Origin: Leptospira sp.
GTDB taxonomy: Bacteria; Spirochaetota; Leptospiria; Leptospirales; Leptospiraceae
Length of the DNA stretch: 9,182 bases
Direction of reading: 5' to 3'
Assembly (NCBI GenBank): GCA_025457985.1
Contig: JALOTI010000045.1
Span: forward strand, 1-9,182
Made by a program: the position numbers and the translations under genes. Positions 5,808 through 9,182 of the stretch are shown here, in pieces. The notes beneath the pieces were generated by a model. That model was not told the origin of the DNA. It did no database searches and was given only the letters and a program-made list of their open reading frames with translations. Every line of letters starts with the position of its first letter. Position 1 is the stretch's first letter.

Positions 5808-6629
5808 ATGAAATCAAAGTTTTTTGGAATATCCCTTTTAATAAGTATCGCTTCATTTTTCGGTTGTGTAACACCAAAGAAGGAAGTGAAGCCAGTTCAA
5901 AAAGTCGAAGAGATCAAGGAAACAATCACTGTCGAAAAATCTGTTGAAAAAAAGGATCCAGATTTAGCTCTCCTTGAATCCATTGAAGATGGAAGAAAAC
6001 TACCGTCTTCTTCTGGATGGGGTCCTGAAAGATACTCTGAATTCAATGATCAATCTTTCCTAAATTATGAGCCTGCGAACCAACCGATAGATCCTGCTAA
6101 GGTCGATTATCCTTTGTTAAATGCTGCAATCTTCTTTATGGCTTCAAAAGAACGAAGAGAGCTTGGACTTCGTCCTTTTGTTTATTCGGAGAGATGTGAA
6201 CAAGCTGCATTTGGGCATGCACAAGATATGGTTAAGTATGACTTCTATTCTCATACAAGCAAAGTTGGTGGCAAAGAAACCTTAAAAGACAGATTAGATC
6301 TTGTGGGAATTGAAAATACCATCGGAGGTGAGAATATTATAATCTCTTTTGTTATCCAATACCAAGCAGGTAGACCTGTTTTTACACCAGCGCAAAACGG
6401 AAGTAATTTTTTTAGTTACACCAAGGGAGGAACTCCTATCCCATACCATACCTATTTGAGTCTTGCAAAAAGTCTTGTATCCGCATGGTTCAATTCTCCC
6501 TCTCATCGAAAAAACATTCTAAACCCAGATTATACATATATGGGAGGGGGTTCCTATTTTTATAAGGACTCCAAATTTTATGATATTGATCGAGTTAAGG
6601 CAGTTCAGGTTTTTTCTTCGAAGCCATAA
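5808..6629 (+). CDS. CAP/SCP (YkwD-like) domain lipoprotein
   Basis: A 273-residue predicted lipoprotein: basic start MKSK, hydrophobic core, lipobox SFFGC with Cys20 as the lipid anchor. A low-complexity Lys/Glu/Val-rich spacer (about 22-60) would hold the domain away from the membrane. The CAP domain covers about 100-270, with the family signatures AAFGHAQDM (133-141), YSHTS containing H149, GGENI (173-177, E175) and W..SPSHRKNIL (227-237, H233), then the GGGSY turn (246-250). Compared with compact YkwD domains there is extra sequence between GENI and the W..SPSHR motif (about 180-225). Bacterial CAP proteins are secreted or surface proteins, often of unknown activity; some bind lipids or act in envelope or host interaction. 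Function here is not established. It is the last gene of its rightward run and converges on the EVE gene with 51 bases between. Confidence 0.85.
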   Translation: MKSKFFGISLLISIASFFGCVTPKKEVKPVQKVEEIKETITVEKSVEKKDPDLALLESIEDGRKLPSSSGWGPERYSEFNDQSFLNYEPANQPIDPAKVDYPLLNAAIFFMASKERRELGLRPFVYSERCEQAAFGHAQDMVKYDFYSHTSKVGGKETLKDRLDLVGIENTIGGENIIISFVIQYQAGRPVFTPAQNGSNFFSYTKGGTPIPYHTYLSLAKSLVSAWFNSPSHRKNILNPDYTYMGGGSYFYKDSKFYDIDRVKAVQVFSSKP

Positions 6630-6648
6630 GGAGAAGTGATAGCAGAAG

Positions 6649-6680
6649 AAAAAAAATTACAATCCACAGAGAAATCGGAT
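6649..6680 (-). terminator. Weak candidate terminator for the ftsH-EVE transcript
   Basis: Read leftward, ATCC (complement of 6677-6680) can pair with GGAT (complement of 6662-6665), then a five-base gap leads to a run of eight T (complement of 6649-6656). The T run is good but the stem is only four pairs, so this is tentative. It lies just after the stop of the EVE gene and between two convergent genes, where a terminator is expected. Confidence 0.3.
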
Positions 6681-7145
6681 CTAAGCTTTCGTTTGAGCCA
6701 ATTTTTTTATGATATGGAATTCTTTTTCTGTAACGGGCTGGATAGATAACCTCGAACCCTTTTGGGTAACCACCATAGATTCAAGGCCCTTTGTCTTTTT
6801 GAGAACATCCAAGGGAATGATCTCTGCAAAGATTTCTTGTAAGCTGATATGAACACCAAACCATCGAGGCTCGGTTCCTTTTAACTTTGGATCAAAATAC
6901 TTATGCTTAGGATCGAATTGGTATGGATCGGGGCTTGCTTCTTTTACCACAGTTGCAATGCCTACAACACCTGGCGGGTTTGCGTTACTGTGATAAAAAA
7001 GAATGGGATCCCCTAATTTAACTTCATCTCTCAAATAGTTGCGAGCCTGATAGTTTCTAACACCTTCCCAAAACGATATCTTCTCTCGCTTTAGATCTTC
7101 GATAGAAAATACATCAGGCTCTGTTTTAAAGAGCCAATATTTCAA
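6681..7145 (-). CDS. EVE-domain protein (thymocyte nuclear protein 1-like)
   Basis: A 154-residue single-domain protein matching the EVE family along its whole length: MKYWLFKTEPDVFSIEDL at the start, then WEGVRNYQARNYLRD (26-40), GDPILFYHSN (45-54), PPGVVGIATVV (57-67), the Asp-Pro-rich region DPKHKYFDP (78-86) and WFGVHI (95-100). EVE domains belong to the PUA-like superfamily and are thought to bind modified bases in nucleic acid; the bacterial physiological target is usually unknown. The only suitable start is TTG (complement of 7143-7145), giving Met-Lys-Tyr-Trp; AGGATGA (complement of 7155-7161) is a ribosome binding site 9 bases before it. It follows ftsH by 19 bases and is probably cotranscribed with it. 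Confidence 0.9.
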   Translation of the reverse strand: MKYWLFKTEPDVFSIEDLKREKISFWEGVRNYQARNYLRDEVKLGDPILFYHSNANPPGVVGIATVVKEASPDPYQFDPKHKYFDPKLKGTEPRWFGVHISLQEIFAEIIPLDVLKKTKGLESMVVTQKGSRLSIQPVTEKEFHIIKKLAQTKA

Positions 7146-7164
7146 AACGTAAAATCATCCTATC

Positions 7165-9117
7165 TTATGAAGAGTAAGCAGGTTTGGTAGATGCGGAAGA
7201 CTTTCCTTTTTTTGTCCCAACTCCTGTTTTTGATTCGACTGGTTTTTCACCCGCGGGATGAACAATAGCCATTAACTCTACAGAATCTATAGTTTCTTTT
7301 GCTAACAGAGCTTTTGCGATAGCATCCAATTTTTTAGAGTTTTTTCGGACTAAGTCTCGACCCTTGTCCAAACAAGTTTGCACAATTCTTTTCACTTCTT
7401 GGTCGATGAGTGCGGCGAATTCTTCGGAATAGGGTTTGCTTGAATGACCGTAGTCTCTCCCTATAAAAGGTGAATTCTCGCCACCACCATAATTGATGGT
7501 TCCAAGTTTTTCTGACATACCCCATTCACAAACCATTCTTCGCGCAATATTGGTGGCTTGTTGGATGTCATTGCTTGAACCATTGGAGGGATCACCAAAG
7601 ATTAACTCTTCAGCTATATAACCACCCATTGCCATCACAATCTTATCTAAACAATAATTCTTACGGTAGGAATGTCGATCCTCTACAGGCAAAAACTGCG
7701 TGAGTCCTAATGCCCTACCTCTCGGTATAATAGTTACTTTGTGTACGGGTTCAACATAAGGGAGTAATGTTCCAAGTAAAGCATGCCCTGCTTCGTGATA
7801 GGCGGTCATTTCCTTCTCTTTATCTGAAATGAACATAGACTTTCGTTCTGGACCCATCATCACTTTGTCGCGGGCTTCCTCCAGTTCTTCTTGGGTAACA
7901 CGTTTCTTATTTCTTCTAGCTGTCAGTAATGCCGCTTCATTGATTAAATTGGCTAGATCCGCACCAGTAAATCCAGGTGTTCCTCTTGCAATGGAATTGA
8001 TTGAAATATCAGAAACCATAGGAACCTTTTTGGCATGGACATTCAATATTTCTTCTCTGCCCTTCAAATCTGGCAAGTCCACTATCACTTGTCTGTCGAA
8101 TCGACCAGGTCGAAGGAGAGCAGGATCCAAAACGTCCGCACGGTTTGTAGCGGCCATTACAATCACACCCTCATTCATCTCAAAACCATCCATTTCAACT
8201 AACATCTGATTGAGGGTTTGTTCTCTTTCGTCGTGTCCACCGCCTAGGCCTGCACCACGTAATCTTCCAACTGCATCAATTTCATCGATAAAGATGATAC
8301 AAGGAGCGTTCTTTTTACCTTGGTCAAAAAGGTCTCTTACCCGTGAAGCACCGACACCGACAAACATCTCTACGAAATCGGAACCAGATATAGAAAAGAA
8401 AGGAACACCCGCTTCACCAGCAACAGCTTTAGCGAGTAATGTTTTACCTGTTCCTGGGGGGCCAACTAACAGAACACCTTTGGGGATTCTAGCACCAATT
8501 GCTTGGAACTTTTTTGGGTCCTTTAAAAATTCGATGATTTCGAGTAATTCTACCTTTGCTTCTTCACAACCAGCAACATCCGAGAATGTAACTTTTACTT
8601 TTGGATCTACATTCATCTTTGCACGTGATTTCCCAAACGTAAAAGCCTTGTTACCCGAGGCTTGAAGTTGGCGCATCATGATAAACCAAATGATACCTAA
8701 GATCACTAGCCATGGAATAAGTCCTGAAACTATAGACCAAAATTTATTTTCTTCCGTTGATTTCGCAGTAAAACTGAGTCTCGACTTTCTGAGTTTGGTG
8801 ACAAGGTCATCATTTACTTGGGCAACGTTTGTTTTAAATGCCTTTGGTTTGTTATCCTTGGATCCTTCTGGAATATACCAACCTTCAATAATCTCTCGAT
8901 CGATTATGATTTGTTGTTTAGAAGAAATGTCTTTCCCTTCTTTGGAAGTAATCTTTCCAATGGGTTTTTTCCCTTCGATTGGTTCCACCATATTCAAAAA
9001 ATCAGAATAACTGATCTCGTCTGGTTTTCCACCGAACTCAGGATTTTTATATACCGTTGCCAAAATGACAAGGAATACTAGCAAAAATACAAATACCGTT
9101 TTTACGTTTTTATTCAT
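7165..9117 (-). CDS. ftsH: ATP-dependent zinc metalloprotease FtsH
   Basis: A 650-residue inner-membrane AAA+ protease of normal length. Order of parts: first transmembrane helix (about 6-23), a periplasmic domain (about 24-125), second transmembrane helix (about 127-148), AAA+ ATPase (about 175-425) and peptidase (about 430-620). Walker A is GPPGTGKT (219-226), Walker B IIFIDE (274-279), pore loop MFVG (251-254), second region of homology with arginine fingers R339 and R342, zinc site HEAGH (441-445) with D517 as the likely third ligand. A Lys/Ser-rich tail (625-650) is probably disordered. By family knowledge it extracts and degrades misfolded membrane proteins and selected regulators such as LpxC in E. 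coli, which would tie it to lipid balance; that last role is not shown here. The start is supported by TAGGAG about 10 bases upstream. All catalytic residues are present. Confidence 0.97.
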   Translation of the reverse strand: MNKNVKTVFVFLLVFLVILATVYKNPEFGGKPDEISYSDFLNMVEPIEGKKPIGKITSKEGKDISSKQQIIIDREIIEGWYIPEGSKDNKPKAFKTNVAQVNDDLVTKLRKSRLSFTAKSTEENKFWSIVSGLIPWLVILGIIWFIMMRQLQASGNKAFTFGKSRAKMNVDPKVKVTFSDVAGCEEAKVELLEIIEFLKDPKKFQAIGARIPKGVLLVGPPGTGKTLLAKAVAGEAGVPFFSISGSDFVEMFVGVGASRVRDLFDQGKKNAPCIIFIDEIDAVGRLRGAGLGGGHDEREQTLNQMLVEMDGFEMNEGVIVMAATNRADVLDPALLRPGRFDRQVIVDLPDLKGREEILNVHAKKVPMVSDISINSIARGTPGFTGADLANLINEAALLTARRNKKRVTQEELEEARDKVMMGPERKSMFISDKEKEMTAYHEAGHALLGTLLPYVEPVHKVTIIPRGRALGLTQFLPVEDRHSYRKNYCLDKIVMAMGGYIAEELIFGDPSNGSSNDIQQATNIARRMVCEWGMSEKLGTINYGGGENSPFIGRDYGHSSKPYSEEFAALIDQEVKRIVQTCLDKGRDLVRKNSKKLDAIAKALLAKETIDSVELMAIVHPAGEKPVESKTGVGTKKGKSSASTKPAYSS

Positions 9118-9146
9118 GGAGAATGTACTCCTACCTTAGACTAGAA

Positions 9147-9182
9147 TCAAAGGTGATATTTCTGAATCACTTCGTCAATATC
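9147..9182 (-). CDS. Possible 3' end of the gene upstream of ftsH
   Basis: Reading leftward from the window edge, one frame gives DIDEVIQKYHL and a TGA stop (complement of 9147-9149), 29 bases before the ftsH start. The other two frames meet stops within a few codons. Eleven codons are too few to identify a protein. In many bacteria tilS or hpt precedes ftsH, but nothing in these residues tells which, if either, this is. Confidence 0.3.
   Translation of the reverse strand, partial: DIDEVIQKYHL

Noticed and set aside
6636..6743. Short rightward frame starting GTG after the CAP gene (about 35 codons)
   Set aside because: AAGGAG lies only two bases before the GTG, too close to work well, and the frame runs into the end of the convergent EVE gene.
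7829..8665. Rightward open frames opposite ftsH
   Set aside because: They are antisense shadows of the conserved ATPase region and have no family character or ribosome binding site.

Overview
The window looks like a piece of a Leptospira (spirochaete) chromosome. The grounds are an AT-rich coding background (about 35 to 40% G+C), two lipoproteins with loose spirochaete-type lipoboxes (ISC, FGC), a TTG start, and a two-domain GpsA-PlsB type protein that I associate with leptospires. The genus is an inference from protein character; no rRNA or other marker is present.

Layout. (1) 1 to about 830: no credible gene. G+C is about 47% against about 35% in the next 240 bases (hand count), and the stretch is rich in CpG and in imperfect inverted repeats (38-65/165-192, 472-536, 683-761). 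(2) 831-1046 (+): the 3' remnant of an EamA/DMT-type membrane transporter, without its N-terminus and with an in-frame stop. (3) 1080-3724 (-): a two-gene unit, first a 68-residue two-helix membrane protein, then an 806-residue fusion of glycerol-3-phosphate dehydrogenase (GpsA-like) and glycerol-3-phosphate acyltransferase (PlsB-like). The fusion carries the first two steps of phospholipid synthesis, DHAP to G3P to lysophosphatidate. (4) 3804-6629 (+), divergent from the unit before: a DASS/SLC13 anion symporter, then two lipoprotein genes 9 bases apart, the second with a CAP/SCP domain. (5) 6681-9117 (-), convergent with the CAP gene: ftsH, then an EVE-domain protein starting at TTG. The last codons of a gene upstream of ftsH may lie at the right edge.

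Most of the window is housekeeping: lipid precursor synthesis, anion uptake, envelope lipoproteins and membrane protein quality control. The points most worth a second look are the dehydrogenase-acyltransferase fusion and the left 830 bases, where a compositionally different, hairpin-rich, gene-free segment abuts a truncated transporter. That is what an insertion or cassette-type element leaves behind, but no integrase, transposase or certain recombination site is visible. I see no clear defence system, CRISPR array, rRNA or tRNA.
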